Shown here: in pieces, positions 24,445 to 33,360 of the stretch
How the letters are laid out: every line of letters starts with the position of its first letter
How positions within the stretch are numbered: position 1 is the first letter of the stretch
Assembly (NCBI RefSeq): GCF_000973105.1
Contig: NC_015844.1
Span: forward strand, 620,001-684,000
Length of the DNA stretch: 64,000 bases
Origin: Zobellia galactanivorans
GTDB taxonomy: Bacteria > Bacteroidota > Bacteroidia > Flavobacteriales > Flavobacteriaceae
Direction: 5' to 3'
The notes under the pieces: generated by a model
Told to the model about the DNA's origin: nothing
The model's input: the letters and a program-made list of their open reading frames with translations, nothing else
Database searches by the model: none
Translations under genes and position numbers: made by a program

Positions 24445-26277
24445 TTATTTAGTCTTACCTTCCATCTTATCTTTCAAAGCTTGCAATTGCTCGTTAGCAT
24501 CACCTAAAGTAGGTTTAGCCTCGTCTGCAGCTGCAGCAGCTTTCTTCTGAGCGGCTTTGATGTTACGCTGCTCTTCTTCACGGAAAATAGCGGTGTGGCT
24601 TGCAACAACCCTTTTAAAGTCTTTGTTGAACTCAATAATCTTGAATTCAGCCTCTTCGCCTTTACCAAGCTTGCTTCCGTCTTCTTTTTCCAAGTGACGT
24701 TGCGGTACAAATGCCGTAATGTCTTCGTTAAAGTCGATGGTAGCACCTTTATCAACGATATCGGTAATGGCCGCCGTGTGAGAAGTTCCGACTGCAAATT
24801 CAGCCTCATACTTATCCCATGGGTTTTCAGTTGTCTGTTTGTGACCTAAGCTAAGCTTACGACCTTCAACATCCAACTCCAATACCTCAACCTCCATTTT
24901 GTCTCCAACGGATACAAATTCAGATGGGTGCTTGATTTTCTTCGTCCAAGAAAGGTCAGAAATGTAGATCAAACCGTCGATACCTTCTTCCATTTCAACA
25001 AAAACGCCGAAGTTGGTAAAGTTTCTTACGATACCTGTGTGTCTTGAACCAACAGGGTATTTCGTAGTAATATCAGTCCATGGGTCTGGCGTCAATTGCT
25101 TGATACCAAGAGACATTTTACGATCCTCACGATCTAATGTCAACACCACAGCTTCGACCTCATCACCAACGTTTACGAAGTCTTGGGCAGAACGCAAGTG
25201 CGTAGACCATGACATTTCAGAAACGTGGATCAAACCTTCAACACCTTCAACAACCTCGATAAACGCACCGTAATCAGCGATTACAACTACTTTACCTTTT
25301 ACTTTGTCTCCAATTTTGATTTCGTCGCTCAAGGCATCCCAAGGATGTTTCTCCAATTGCTTCATACCCAACTGGATTCTAGATTTGTTCTCATCAAAAT
25401 CAAGTATAACAACGTTGATTTTCTGATCCAATTCCACAACCTCGTTCGGGTGGTTGATACGGCTCCAAGAAAGGTCGGTAATGTGCACCAAACCATCAAC
25501 ACCACCAAGGTCAACGAACACACCGTAAGAAGTGATGTTTTTCACAACACCTTCTAACACCTGTCCTTTTTCCAATTGGCTGATGATCTCTTTCTTCTGC
25601 TCTTCGATATCGGCTTCGATCAAGGCTTTGTGAGATACTACAACGTTCTTGAATTCGTGGTTGATCTTAACCACTTTGAATTCCATTGTCTTACCTACGT
25701 ATTGATCGTAGTCACGAATAGGCTTCACATCGATTTGAGAACCTGGCAAGAACGCTTCGATGCCAAAAACATCAACGATCATACCACCTTTAGTTCTACA
25801 CTTAACGAAACCACTAACAATTTCTTCTTTATCGTGGGCCGCATTCACACGGTCCCAAGCCATAATAGTTCTGGCCTTTCTGTGCGAAAGTACCAATTGG
25901 CCACTTTTATCTTCACGTATATCGATAAGAACTTCAACCTTATCACCCACTTTTAAGTTTGGGTTGTAACGGAATTCGTTCAACGAAATAACACCTTCAG
26001 ATTTGGCATTGATGTCTATGATCGCCTCACGGTCGGTCAAATAGACGACTTTACCTTCAACTACCTCTTCATCGGCAGTGTCTACGAAGTTTTCAGCTAC
26101 CAACTTTTCAAATTCCTCTAATTTAGAGTCATCTACTCGTTCGATACCTTCTTCGTACTTGTCCCAATCAAAATTTTCCAAAAATTCTTTTGGATCTTGT
26201 TTCGGAGCTTGTTCTTTTACTTCTTGTTTTGCTTCGGCAGTTTCTTCTACCTGAGCTGTTGTTTTTTCTTCAGCCAT
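24445..26277 (-). CDS. rpsA: 30S ribosomal protein S1
   Basis: This 610-residue protein contains a tandem series of S1 RNA-binding domains, seen as the repeated pattern VKNITSYGVFVDLGGVDGLV, VVIADYGAFIEVVEGVEGLI and VRNFTNFGVFVEMEEGIDGL with HxSDLSW-like ends. An acidic Glu/Lys-rich N-terminal extension of about 60 residues and an Ala/Lys-rich tail follow the Bacteroidota form. S1 brings mRNAs to the small ribosomal subunit. That matters here because Shine-Dalgarno sequences are weak in this group. It is monocistronic, with its own promoter, leader and terminator. Confidence 0.96.
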   Translation of the reverse strand: MAEEKTTAQVEETAEAKQEVKEQAPKQDPKEFLENFDWDKYEEGIERVDDSKLEEFEKLVAENFVDTADEEVVEGKVVYLTDREAIIDINAKSEGVISLNEFRYNPNLKVGDKVEVLIDIREDKSGQLVLSHRKARTIMAWDRVNAAHDKEEIVSGFVKCRTKGGMIVDVFGIEAFLPGSQIDVKPIRDYDQYVGKTMEFKVVKINHEFKNVVVSHKALIEADIEEQKKEIISQLEKGQVLEGVVKNITSYGVFVDLGGVDGLVHITDLSWSRINHPNEVVELDQKINVVILDFDENKSRIQLGMKQLEKHPWDALSDEIKIGDKVKGKVVVIADYGAFIEVVEGVEGLIHVSEMSWSTHLRSAQDFVNVGDEVEAVVLTLDREDRKMSLGIKQLTPDPWTDITTKYPVGSRHTGIVRNFTNFGVFVEMEEGIDGLIYISDLSWTKKIKHPSEFVSVGDKMEVEVLELDVEGRKLSLGHKQTTENPWDKYEAEFAVGTSHTAAITDIVDKGATIDFNEDITAFVPQRHLEKEDGSKLGKGEEAEFKIIEFNKDFKRVVASHTAIFREEEQRNIKAAQKKAAAAADEAKPTLGDANEQLQALKDKMEGKTK

Positions 26278-26398
26278 TTGCTGATGTTCAATTTGTATTC
26301 CACGACGTCACAAGAGTTAAACAATGATCGTAGAAGTTGTTATATGTCAATTTTTCATCTATCCTTTTTTCTCTTGATGACTTTGCAAAAAAGGTGTG

Positions 26399-26429
26399 CA
26401 AAAATACATCTTTTTTATTAGTCTACCAA
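26399..26429 (-). promoter_or_regulatory. Promoter of rpsA
   Basis: On the minus strand the -33 element TTG (26427-26429) and the -7 element TATTTTTG (26399-26406) are separated by 20 bases. The predicted transcription start near 26392 leaves a leader of about 115 bases before the rpsA ATG. The leader is long enough for S1 to regulate its own translation, though no strong hairpin stands out. Confidence 0.65.
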
Positions 26430-26547
26430 CCCTTAGGCCCAAGCATTCCCGTTTAAGCCATATTTTATACCATTTTATACATAAAACACTGGATTTATCG
26501 TTATCTTAGAAATTCAAATATTAACCATTAGAAAAAAGAAATCAATT

Positions 26548-26928
26548 ATGAGTGTTAAAGCAAAATATCAAGAGGTTTTAAATCTTGGTGAGCAACTAGG
26601 TATAAAGAATGGCGACGTTAAGGAAGAAAGCGGCGTTTTAAAGATAAAAGGAGAAGCCGGAACCCAATACGAAAAAAACCTATTATGGGACAAAATCAAG
26701 CAATTGGGCGGTGAAAATCCTTCTGACGTACAGGCGAATATTACGGTTTCCGATACTTCGGTCTACCACAGACATACCGTCAAAAGCGGCGAATCTTTGA
26801 GCAAAATTGCCAAGCAATATTATGGTGACCCAATGAAGTACAAGCAAATCTTTGCGGCCAATACGGGCGTACTTGACAATCCTGATGTAATTCACCCAGA
26901 TCAAGTTCTTGTTATTCCGAATATCTAA
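26548..26928 (+). CDS. LysM domain protein related to Kbp/YgaU
   Basis: This 126-residue cytoplasm-type protein has no signal peptide. Residues about 1-65 look like a short BON-like domain, with NGDVKEESGVLKIKGEAGTQ. Residues about 75-126 are a LysM domain, HTVKSGESLSKIAKQYYGDP, ending in DQVLVIPNI. The BON plus LysM pair without a signal is the layout of E. coli Kbp (YgaU), a potassium-binding protein. The role here is inferred from architecture only. The gene is divergent from rpsA and ends in a two-way terminator. Confidence 0.85.
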   Translation: MSVKAKYQEVLNLGEQLGIKNGDVKEESGVLKIKGEAGTQYEKNLLWDKIKQLGGENPSDVQANITVSDTSVYHRHTVKSGESLSKIAKQYYGDPMKYKQIFAANTGVLDNPDVIHPDQVLVIPNI

Positions 26929-26946
26929 GGATAAACCGAAGGAAAA

Positions 26947-26985
26947 TAAAAAACCTGTCAGAAACAAATCTGACAGGTTTTTTTA
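26947..26985. terminator. Bidirectional terminator between the LysM gene and cmk
   Basis: The 9-base arms CCTGTCAGA and TCTGACAGG are flanked by an A-run on the left and a T-run on the right, so it can stop both convergent transcripts. The T-run holds the cmk stop codon. Confidence 0.88.
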
Positions 26986-27675
26986 TGCTCTTTCTATAAA
27001 ACGCCTGGCTATGCTCAACAAGCGCTCGAACTGTTCTTTCAAGCCCATATCGCTATTGTCGAACTCAATGGCATCATCGGCTTTCCGCAGTGGGGAAAAC
27101 TCACGGTTGGAGTCGATGTAATCCCGTTTCTGTACATTTTCGAGTACTTCTTCGTAAGAGACCTTCTCCCCCCTATCCAACAGCTCCTTGTACCTACGGG
27201 TAGCACGTGCCTGGGGCGATGCGGTCATAAAGACCTTGAGCTCGGCATCGGGAAAGACCACGGTACCGATATCCCTACCGTCCATAACCACGCCTTTTTC
27301 CTTGCCCATCTCCTTTTGCATCTCTACCAGTTTGTAGCGCACCTGTTCAATTTCCGCTACTCGGCTCACATAATTAGAGACCTCGAGCGTACGTATCTGT
27401 TTCTCGATGTTTTCCCCGTTAAGGTACATTTCCGAGAACCCCAATGCTTCATTGGGTTCGAACCGCAATTTTATTTTGGGAAGCAATTGTACCAAATCTT
27501 CCAGTTTTTCGCTTTCACCTCCTATAAAACCGTTACGCATGGCGAACAAGGTTACCGCCCTGTACATGGCCCCTGTATCTACATAAACATAACCTAGGGC
27601 CTTGGCCAATTGTTTGGCCAAGGTACTTTTACCGGTAGAAGAAAAGCCATCGATGGCAATCGTAATCTTAGACAT
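26983..27675 (-). CDS. cmk: Cytidylate kinase
   Basis: This 230-residue protein phosphorylates CMP and dCMP. The P-loop is DGFSSTGKSTLAKQLAKALG near residues 9-28, followed by VDTGAMYRAVTLFA, and the substrate-binding region VVMDGRDIGTVVFPDAELKVF. The length is typical. It begins one base from the lon stop, so it is likely co-transcribed downstream of lon. Flavobacterial genomes often place cmk beside rpsA or lon. Confidence 0.95.
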   Translation of the reverse strand: MSKITIAIDGFSSTGKSTLAKQLAKALGYVYVDTGAMYRAVTLFAMRNGFIGGESEKLEDLVQLLPKIKLRFEPNEALGFSEMYLNGENIEKQIRTLEVSNYVSRVAEIEQVRYKLVEMQKEMGKEKGVVMDGRDIGTVVFPDAELKVFMTASPQARATRRYKELLDRGEKVSYEEVLENVQKRDYIDSNREFSPLRKADDAIEFDNSDMGLKEQFERLLSIARRFIERA

Positions 27676-30143
27676 TAGAGTTTTTTAGCATTCTTAACCT
27701 TTTGCCCTGTAATAGCAATATCTATTACTTCGTGCATATCGGTAACATAATGGAATTTGAGACCCTTAAGATACTCTTTTTTTATTTCCAAGATATCCTT
27801 TTCGTTGTCTTTGCAAAGAATAATCTCCTTGATTCTGGCCCGTTTGGCCGCTAGGATTTTTTCTTTGATACCCCCCACTGGCAAGACCTTGCCACGAAGC
27901 GTAATCTCCCCGGTCATGGCCAGGCTCTTCTTCACTTTCTTTTGTGTAAACAATGAAACCAGTGAGGTCAACATGGTTACACCGGCACTTGGCCCGTCTT
28001 TTGGGGTAGCCCCTTCCGGCACGTGAATATGCACATTGTACTTATCGAACACTTCTGAATCGATGCCAAATCTTTCGGCATTCGATTTAATATATTCCAT
28101 AGCGATCGTTGCCGATTCCTTCATCACCTTACCCAAATTACCGGTAATGTTCAAGGCGCCCTTTCCTTTTGACAGAATGGATTCGATAAAAAGAATATCC
28201 CCTCCAACACTTGTCCACGCAAGGCCGGTTACAACCCCTGCAATATCGTTATTCTCGTACTTATCGCGTTCCAAGCGGGCAGGCCCCAATACCTTTTCAA
28301 CAATCGCATTGGTAACCTTTACCTCGTACTCTTCTTCAATGGCGATATTCTTGGCCGCATAGCGCACCATTTTGGCAATCTGTTTCTCTAATGAACGTAC
28401 ACCCGATTCACGCGTATACCCTTCAACGATCTTCTCTAATTGCGGCTTGCCTATCGTCAGGTCTTTTGAAGTAAGACCGTGCTCCTTCAATTGCTTCGGA
28501 AGCAAATGTCGTTTGGCAATTTCCACTTTTTCCTCAATGGTATAGCCCGTAACGTTTATTATCTCCATTCGATCACGAAGTGCGGGTTGAATGGTAGACA
28601 AGTTGTTGGCCGTGGCAATGAACATTACTTTTGACAAGTCGTAGCCCATTTCAAGGAAATTGTCGTAAAACTCATTGTTCTGCTCCGGATCCAAAACTTC
28701 CAACATGGCGGACGACGGGTCGCCTTGATGACTACTAGAGAGTTTATCTATCTCATCAAGAATAAAGACCGGGTTGGAAGTACCCGCCTTTTTAAGGCTT
28801 TGTACGATCCTACCGGGCATGGCCCCGATATAGGTTTTACGGTGTCCGCGTATTTCCGCTTCATCCCTTAATCCACCCAAGGATATCCTTACGTATTCAC
28901 GTCCCAAAGCTTCGGCAACCGATTTCCCCAAAGAGGTCTTACCCACCCCAGGAGGGCCGTAAAGACATAATATGGGGGATTTCATATCATTCCTCAATTT
29001 TAGAACCGCCAGATACTCGATAATCCTTTGTTTGACATCTTCCAATCCGTAATGATCACGGTCCAATATTCGCTGGGCCCTTTTCAAATCGAATTTATCC
29101 TTTGAAAACTCGTTCCAAGGCAAATCCAAAAACAGGTCTAAATAGTTTCTTTGGATCGAATATTCCGCCACTTGCGGATTCATTCGTTGCATCTTTGACA
29201 ATTCCTTATCAAAATGCTCCTTGACCTTATCATCCCACTTTTTCTTTTTGGCCTTCTTGCGCATCTCGAAGATTTCATCATCATGTGAAACCCCTCCCAA
29301 TTCTTCCTGAATGGTCTTCATTTGCTGATGCAAGAAATATTCGCGCTGTTGTTGGTCCATATCGTTACGCACCTTCGATTGAATATCGTTCTTGAGCTCC
29401 AATTTCTGTAGCTCAAGGTTCATATGCTTTAAGGTGGCAAGGGCACGCTCTTGTAGGTTGTTGATTTCAAGAAGTTCTTGCTTATCGTCTACATTGAGGT
29501 TCAAGTTGCTCGAAACAAAATTGATCAAGAACGAATTGCTTTGAATGTTCTTTATAGCGAAAGAAGCTTCACTCGGGATATTGGGATTATCTCGAATAAT
29601 ACGAAGCGCCAAATCTTTGATCGACTCTATAATCGCCAAAAATTCGGGATCGTTATGATCAGGTCTCTCTTCCGAGGTTTCCCTAACGGTAGCGGTTATA
29701 TATGGCTTCTCGGTTAATACCTCGGCCACTTCAAAACGCTTTTTCCCTTGTAAGATTACGGTCGTATTCCCATCGGGCATTTTGAGCACCCTTAGGATCC
29801 GTGCCACCGTACCCAATACATTAATATCGTTAACGGTGGGTTTTTCGGTATCCTTATCTTTTTGCGACACCACACCTATTACCTTCGAACCGTTGTTCGC
29901 ATCTTTGATCAAGTTGATCGAACTATCCCTTCCCGCGGTAATAGGAATAACCACCCCAGGAAAGAGTACCGTGTTACGAAGCGGAAGTATCGGAAGTGTT
30001 TCTGGCAACACCTCGTTGCTCATTTCCTCTTCATCCTCAGAGGTCAAAAGTGGTATTAGCTCAGCATCTTCATCGATGGACTGTAGCGACATATTGTCAA
30101 AATTCGTGAATTTAGAATCTCCCATAGTATCAATTGCGGTCAT
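27675..30143 (-). CDS. lon: ATP-dependent Lon protease
   Basis: This 822-residue protein has the three-part Lon layout. The N-terminal substrate-binding domain (about 45-250) begins [19 protein letters not shown]. The AAA+ domain has [15 protein letters not shown] near residue 399 and FILDEIDKL, and the C-terminal serine protease domain has PKDGPSAG near residue 718 (catalytic Ser) and [12 protein letters not shown] near residue 759 (catalytic Lys). It degrades misfolded and regulatory proteins in the cytoplasm. Two in-frame ATGs near the start, at 30143 and 30125, cannot be separated by a ribosome binding site. The gene is divergent from the sigma factor at 30328. Confidence 0.96.
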   Translation of the reverse strand: MTAIDTMGDSKFTNFDNMSLQSIDEDAELIPLLTSEDEEEMSNEVLPETLPILPLRNTVLFPGVVIPITAGRDSSINLIKDANNGSKVIGVVSQKDKDTEKPTVNDINVLGTVARILRVLKMPDGNTTVILQGKKRFEVAEVLTEKPYITATVRETSEERPDHNDPEFLAIIESIKDLALRIIRDNPNIPSEASFAIKNIQSNSFLINFVSSNLNLNVDDKQELLEINNLQERALATLKHMNLELQKLELKNDIQSKVRNDMDQQQREYFLHQQMKTIQEELGGVSHDDEIFEMRKKAKKKKWDDKVKEHFDKELSKMQRMNPQVAEYSIQRNYLDLFLDLPWNEFSKDKFDLKRAQRILDRDHYGLEDVKQRIIEYLAVLKLRNDMKSPILCLYGPPGVGKTSLGKSVAEALGREYVRISLGGLRDEAEIRGHRKTYIGAMPGRIVQSLKKAGTSNPVFILDEIDKLSSSHQGDPSSAMLEVLDPEQNNEFYDNFLEMGYDLSKVMFIATANNLSTIQPALRDRMEIINVTGYTIEEKVEIAKRHLLPKQLKEHGLTSKDLTIGKPQLEKIVEGYTRESGVRSLEKQIAKMVRYAAKNIAIEEEYEVKVTNAIVEKVLGPARLERDKYENNDIAGVVTGLAWTSVGGDILFIESILSKGKGALNITGNLGKVMKESATIAMEYIKSNAERFGIDSEVFDKYNVHIHVPEGATPKDGPSAGVTMLTSLVSLFTQKKVKKSLAMTGEITLRGKVLPVGGIKEKILAAKRARIKEIILCKDNEKDILEIKKEYLKGLKFHYVTDMHEVIDIAITGQKVKNAKKL

Positions 30144-30327
30144 TCTGTCATTTTATTGACAGAACCCTTAGTTATCTATTTACATCATATTCATCAAAAG
30201 CGCCTTACCTATTGGCCAAACAAAGCCTAGCGCCTTTTCTATCGCTCCATAATGGTCAATTCTTATGCCAGACCGAAAAAACCACGGCGAAATTATTTTT
30301 ATGACAAACTGTAACAATCCATACCTT

Positions 30328-30912
30328 ATGATCATCTATAAAGAAACCATTCACTTTTTGAGCCAACAAAGAGAACATATCGATACATTGTTACAACAGT
30401 GTCTTGACGGGAACCAAAGTGCCCAGCTTGAAGTTTATAACCGCTATTACAAAGCCATGTACAATACGGCTTTGCGGATTATAAAACAAAGCGATGAAGC
30501 CGAAGACATTATGCAGGAATCGTTTTTGAACGCGTTCACGAAACTGCACACATTCAAAGGTGAGGTCACATTTGGTTCTTGGTTAAAACGGATTGTAATC
30601 AACAACAGTATCTACCATTACAGAAAACGTTCAAAAAAGAACGAGGTTGCCCTGGAAGATGTGTTACACAAGGTCGAAGACAATGAAGTAGATGCTAGCG
30701 GCCCCCATGAGTTTACGGAACTGAAGGCTCAAAAAGTGATGGAAACCATGAAGCGGCTTAAAGACAACTATCGAATTTCTTTGACCTTATATCTTATTGA
30801 AGGTTATGATTATGAGGAGATTTGCGAAATAATGAATATGAGTTATGCCAATTGCAGAACGACTATTTCAAGGGCCAAAGAAAGCCTTAGAAATAAATTG
30901 ATACAAGCTTGA
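30328..30912 (+). CDS. RNA polymerase sigma factor (sigma-70 family, ECF)
   Basis: The start at 30328 (MIIYKETIHFLSQQREHID) gives 194 residues; longer in-frame starts exist upstream but are less likely. Region 2 is LEVYNRYYKAMYNTALRIIK, with DEAEDIMQESFLNAF and TFGSWLKRIVINNSI. Region 4 is SLTLYLIEGYDYEEICEIMN, with SYANCRTTISRAKESL as the DNA-recognition helix. The next gene, four bases later, encodes a membrane-anchored protein that looks like its anti-sigma factor. Together with two exported proteins it forms a four-gene operon, suggesting an envelope-stress circuit. Confidence 0.9.
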   Translation: MIIYKETIHFLSQQREHIDTLLQQCLDGNQSAQLEVYNRYYKAMYNTALRIIKQSDEAEDIMQESFLNAFTKLHTFKGEVTFGSWLKRIVINNSIYHYRKRSKKNEVALEDVLHKVEDNEVDASGPHEFTELKAQKVMETMKRLKDNYRISLTLYLIEGYDYEEICEIMNMSYANCRTTISRAKESLRNKLIQA

Positions 30913-30915
30913 CCT

Positions 30916-31473
30916 ATGAAAAAAGATAATATAGACCACCTTTTTGAAGACCTGAACGGTTCATTTGACCATGAAACCCCGGCAGCAGGCCATGAACTGA
31001 GGTTTCTTCAAAAATTGAACGCCCAAAAGGGTTCGATCAGTTTGAAGACCCAAAAAAGAACATGGTACAGACCCATGGGCATTGCCGCCTGTTTACTGGT
31101 ACTCCTTGCGCTCGGAATAGGCCTTTTTCGGCCCGAGCCCTCCTTAGAGGAAAAAGTGGCCAAAATATCACCGGAGATTTCAAGAACCGGATTTTATTTC
31201 GCCAGCCTGATCGAAGAGCAGGTAAACGAGCTACAAAACGAAACCTCCCCCGAAACAAAGAAAATCGTAGATGACACTATGGTTCAGCTCAATAAATTGG
31301 AAGCCGATTACAAACAACTGGAAGAAGACCTTATCAATGGGGGCAATAGCAAGGCCATTCTAAGCGCCATGATTACCAATTTCCAGACCCGCATCAATCT
31401 TTTGGAAGATGTTCTCGACACCATTGAAACTATTAAAAATTTAAAAAAATACGATGACAGCACAACAATATAA
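30916..31473 (+). CDS. Putative anti-sigma factor, single-pass membrane protein
   Basis: This 185-residue protein has a cytoplasmic N-terminal part of about 50 residues with HELRFLQKLNAQKG, a membrane segment near residues 53-70 (GIAACLLVLLALGIGLF), and a periplasmic part with predicted coiled coil (VDDTMVQLNKLEADYKQLEED). The order of cytoplasmic N-terminus, one membrane span and helical periplasmic domain, and its place four bases after a sigma factor, fit an anti-sigma factor. No zinc-binding anti-sigma motif is present, so the call rests mainly on position. It overlaps the next gene by 20 bases. Confidence 0.7.
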   Translation: MKKDNIDHLFEDLNGSFDHETPAAGHELRFLQKLNAQKGSISLKTQKRTWYRPMGIAACLLVLLALGIGLFRPEPSLEEKVAKISPEISRTGFYFASLIEEQVNELQNETSPETKKIVDDTMVQLNKLEADYKQLEEDLINGGNSKAILSAMITNFQTRINLLEDVLDTIETIKNLKKYDDSTTI

Positions 31474-32545
31474 AACCTTAGTCCTTTTGTTTTTGACCCT
31501 ACCCCTCTACTTGTTTCCCCACGAGGGCAAGCTCAAGGGGCGCTACACCAAGGAAAAGACCATCAAGAAAGAATTTGAGGTCAACAGCGATGCCCTCTTG
31601 GAGGTCAACAACAGCTACGGAAACCTTAATATCACTTCTTGGAACGAGAACCGCATCCTCATAGAGGTACATATCAAAACGAGCAGTAACAACGAAGAAA
31701 AGGCCCAAGAAAAATTAGACCAAATTTCCGTCGATTTCGACGCCAGCAATAGTGTTGTCTCGGCAAGGACCATATTTAACGACCACAAAAGTAGCTGGGG
31801 TTGGAGCTGGGGAAAAAGCAGCAATGTAAACATGCAGATCAACTACACGATCAAGCTACCGATAAAGAGCAGTGTAGACCTTGACAACGACTATGGCAGC
31901 ATAAACCTCGACCGAATAGACGGACACGCCAAAATAAGTTGCGATTATGGCCGCTTGGATATCGGAGAGCTCAGGGGCCGGAACAACCAATTGAATTTTG
32001 ATTACACCTCTAAATCAACCATTTCATATATAAACAGCGGAAAAATATCGGCAGATTACTCGGGGTTCAATATAGCGAAAGCCGGAAACCTGACCATAAG
32101 TGCCGATTACACCAATAGTTCGGTCGAACAAATGGAAAACCTGCAATATTCGAGTAATTACGGTAAGATTGAAATAGGCGAAGTCAAAAACGTACAAGGT
32201 TCGGGAGATTACATCAATGTACAATTAGGAAGCGTTCACGGCAACCTCGATATTTCGGCCGACTATGGTTCCCTAAAAATAAGCCGTTTATCGGAAGATG
32301 CGGGCAACGTAGAGATCAGGGCCGATTATACCAGCATAAAAATTGGCTATGCCCCCGATTATCGATTTAATTTTGAAATCAAAACCTCATATGCCGGAGT
32401 GAGCGGTATAGACGATTTTGAAATCAATATCAGGGAAGAAAAAAACACAAGTACCTATTACAAGGGCTTTCACGGCTCGCCACAGGGAACCAATTCGCTT
32501 TCTGTCGTGAGCAACTACGGAGGCATCTCATTCTTTAGAAATTAA
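31454..32545 (+). CDS. Exported DUF4097-like repeat protein
   Basis: This 363-residue protein has a signal peptide, LVLLFLTLPLYLFPHEG. The mature part is built of short repeated strands with SADYG/SADYT-type motifs, for example LDNDYGSINLDRIDGHAKI, ISADYSGFNIAKAGNL and LDISADYGSLKISRL. This is the repeat pattern of DUF4097 and related right-handed beta-helix proteins. It lies inside the sigma/anti-sigma operon and is followed 34 bases later by the head-GIN gene of similar architecture. It is likely periplasmic or surface-exposed. The function is not known. Confidence 0.75.
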   Translation: MTAQQYKTLVLLFLTLPLYLFPHEGKLKGRYTKEKTIKKEFEVNSDALLEVNNSYGNLNITSWNENRILIEVHIKTSSNNEEKAQEKLDQISVDFDASNSVVSARTIFNDHKSSWGWSWGKSSNVNMQINYTIKLPIKSSVDLDNDYGSINLDRIDGHAKISCDYGRLDIGELRGRNNQLNFDYTSKSTISYINSGKISADYSGFNIAKAGNLTISADYTNSSVEQMENLQYSSNYGKIEIGEVKNVQGSGDYINVQLGSVHGNLDISADYGSLKISRLSEDAGNVEIRADYTSIKIGYAPDYRFNFEIKTSYAGVSGIDDFEINIREEKNTSTYYKGFHGSPQGTNSLSVVSNYGGISFFRN

Positions 32546-32579
32546 CACATCATCAAAATCATATTTAAAACAGAAAGTC

Positions 32580-33302
32580 ATGAAAAATTTAATCTTAGTA
32601 AGTGTAGCCTTCATAAGTTTTTCCTGCTCGGCACAATGGGGCAAGAGCGTTAAGGGCAACGGCCACATGGTCAGCATAGAACGCACGGTCGGCAACTATG
32701 ACGCCATTGCCGTATCGGGCTGGTTCGATGTTGACCTCGTAAGCGGAAGCGAGGGCGAACTGACCATCAAAGGCGAAGAAAACCTATTGAAACATATCAT
32801 TACAAAAGTAGATCACGGCAAGCTGGTCATCAAGGTTGAACGCGGTGTAAACCTAAAACCTTCTTTACGCAATAAAAGCATACAGATAAAAGTGCCGGTA
32901 GAAAGTATAGACGCCCTAAGTCTATCGGGTTCGGGCGACATTGTAGGCCATCTCCCCCTAAAGACACCTCAACTCAAAACATCGATGTCGGGTTCAGGCG
33001 ACATTACCCTTGACGTAGATACGGATACCCTGACCGCCACCATGTCGGGGTCCGGCGATATGAACCTCTCAGGAAACACCCATCATTTTGAAGCCAGTAT
33101 TTCAGGTTCGGGCGACATCAAGGCCTACGAGCTGGAGGCCGATATCGTGGAAGCCACGGTTTCGGGATCGGCCGATATCAAGGTCACGGCCAATGAAAAA
33201 TTAAAGGCAAGGGTTTCAGGCTCGGGAGATATCAGCTATCGCGGCAACCCGAAAAAGGTAGACAGCAAAGTATCGGGGTCGGGCGACATTTCAAAAGAAT
33301 AA
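32580..33302 (+). CDS. Head-GIN domain protein (DUF2807), exported lipoprotein candidate
   Basis: This 240-residue protein begins with a lipoprotein-type signal, LVSVAFISFSCSAQWG, with the cysteine near residue 16. The body matches the DUF2807 head-GIN family: YDAIAVSGWFDVDLVSGSEG near residue 40, followed by many copies of SGSGD spaced 15-20 residues apart, forming a predicted beta-helix. It ends the four-gene operon of a sigma factor, an anti-sigma factor and two exported repeat proteins. In Bacteroidota such operons are common, and the exported proteins may be the targets or sensors of the sigma circuit. Confidence 0.85.
   Translation: MKNLILVSVAFISFSCSAQWGKSVKGNGHMVSIERTVGNYDAIAVSGWFDVDLVSGSEGELTIKGEENLLKHIITKVDHGKLVIKVERGVNLKPSLRNKSIQIKVPVESIDALSLSGSGDIVGHLPLKTPQLKTSMSGSGDITLDVDTDTLTATMSGSGDMNLSGNTHHFEASISGSGDIKAYELEADIVEATVSGSADIKVTANEKLKARVSGSGDISYRGNPKKVDSKVSGSGDISKE
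32922..33295 (+). repeat. SGSGD-coding tandem motif repeats
   Basis: Inside the DUF2807 gene about seven copies of SGSGD, with one SGSAD variant, recur every 15-20 codons. The DNA coding for them (for example TCGGGTTCGGGCGACATT and TCGGGGTCGGGCGACATT) is nearly identical between several copies. Such repeats can lose or gain units by recombination. Each unit presumably adds one turn to the beta-helix. Confidence 0.8.
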
Positions 33303-33335
33303 CACATCAAAAAACGAGTATAACAGTCATCGATC

Positions 33336-33360
33336 AAGCCTCTTTTTAAGGGGCTTTTTT
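33336..33360 (+). terminator. Terminator of the sigma-GIN operon
   Basis: Arms AAGCCTC and GGGGCTT, with one G-U pair, are followed by a T-run. The MFS stop codon on the other strand lies within the loop. Confidence 0.75.

Noticed and set aside
32922-33295. Repeat array that might look like CRISPR
   Set aside because: The spaced repeats are in frame, encode SGSGD motifs of the DUF2807 protein and lack unique spacers or cas genes.
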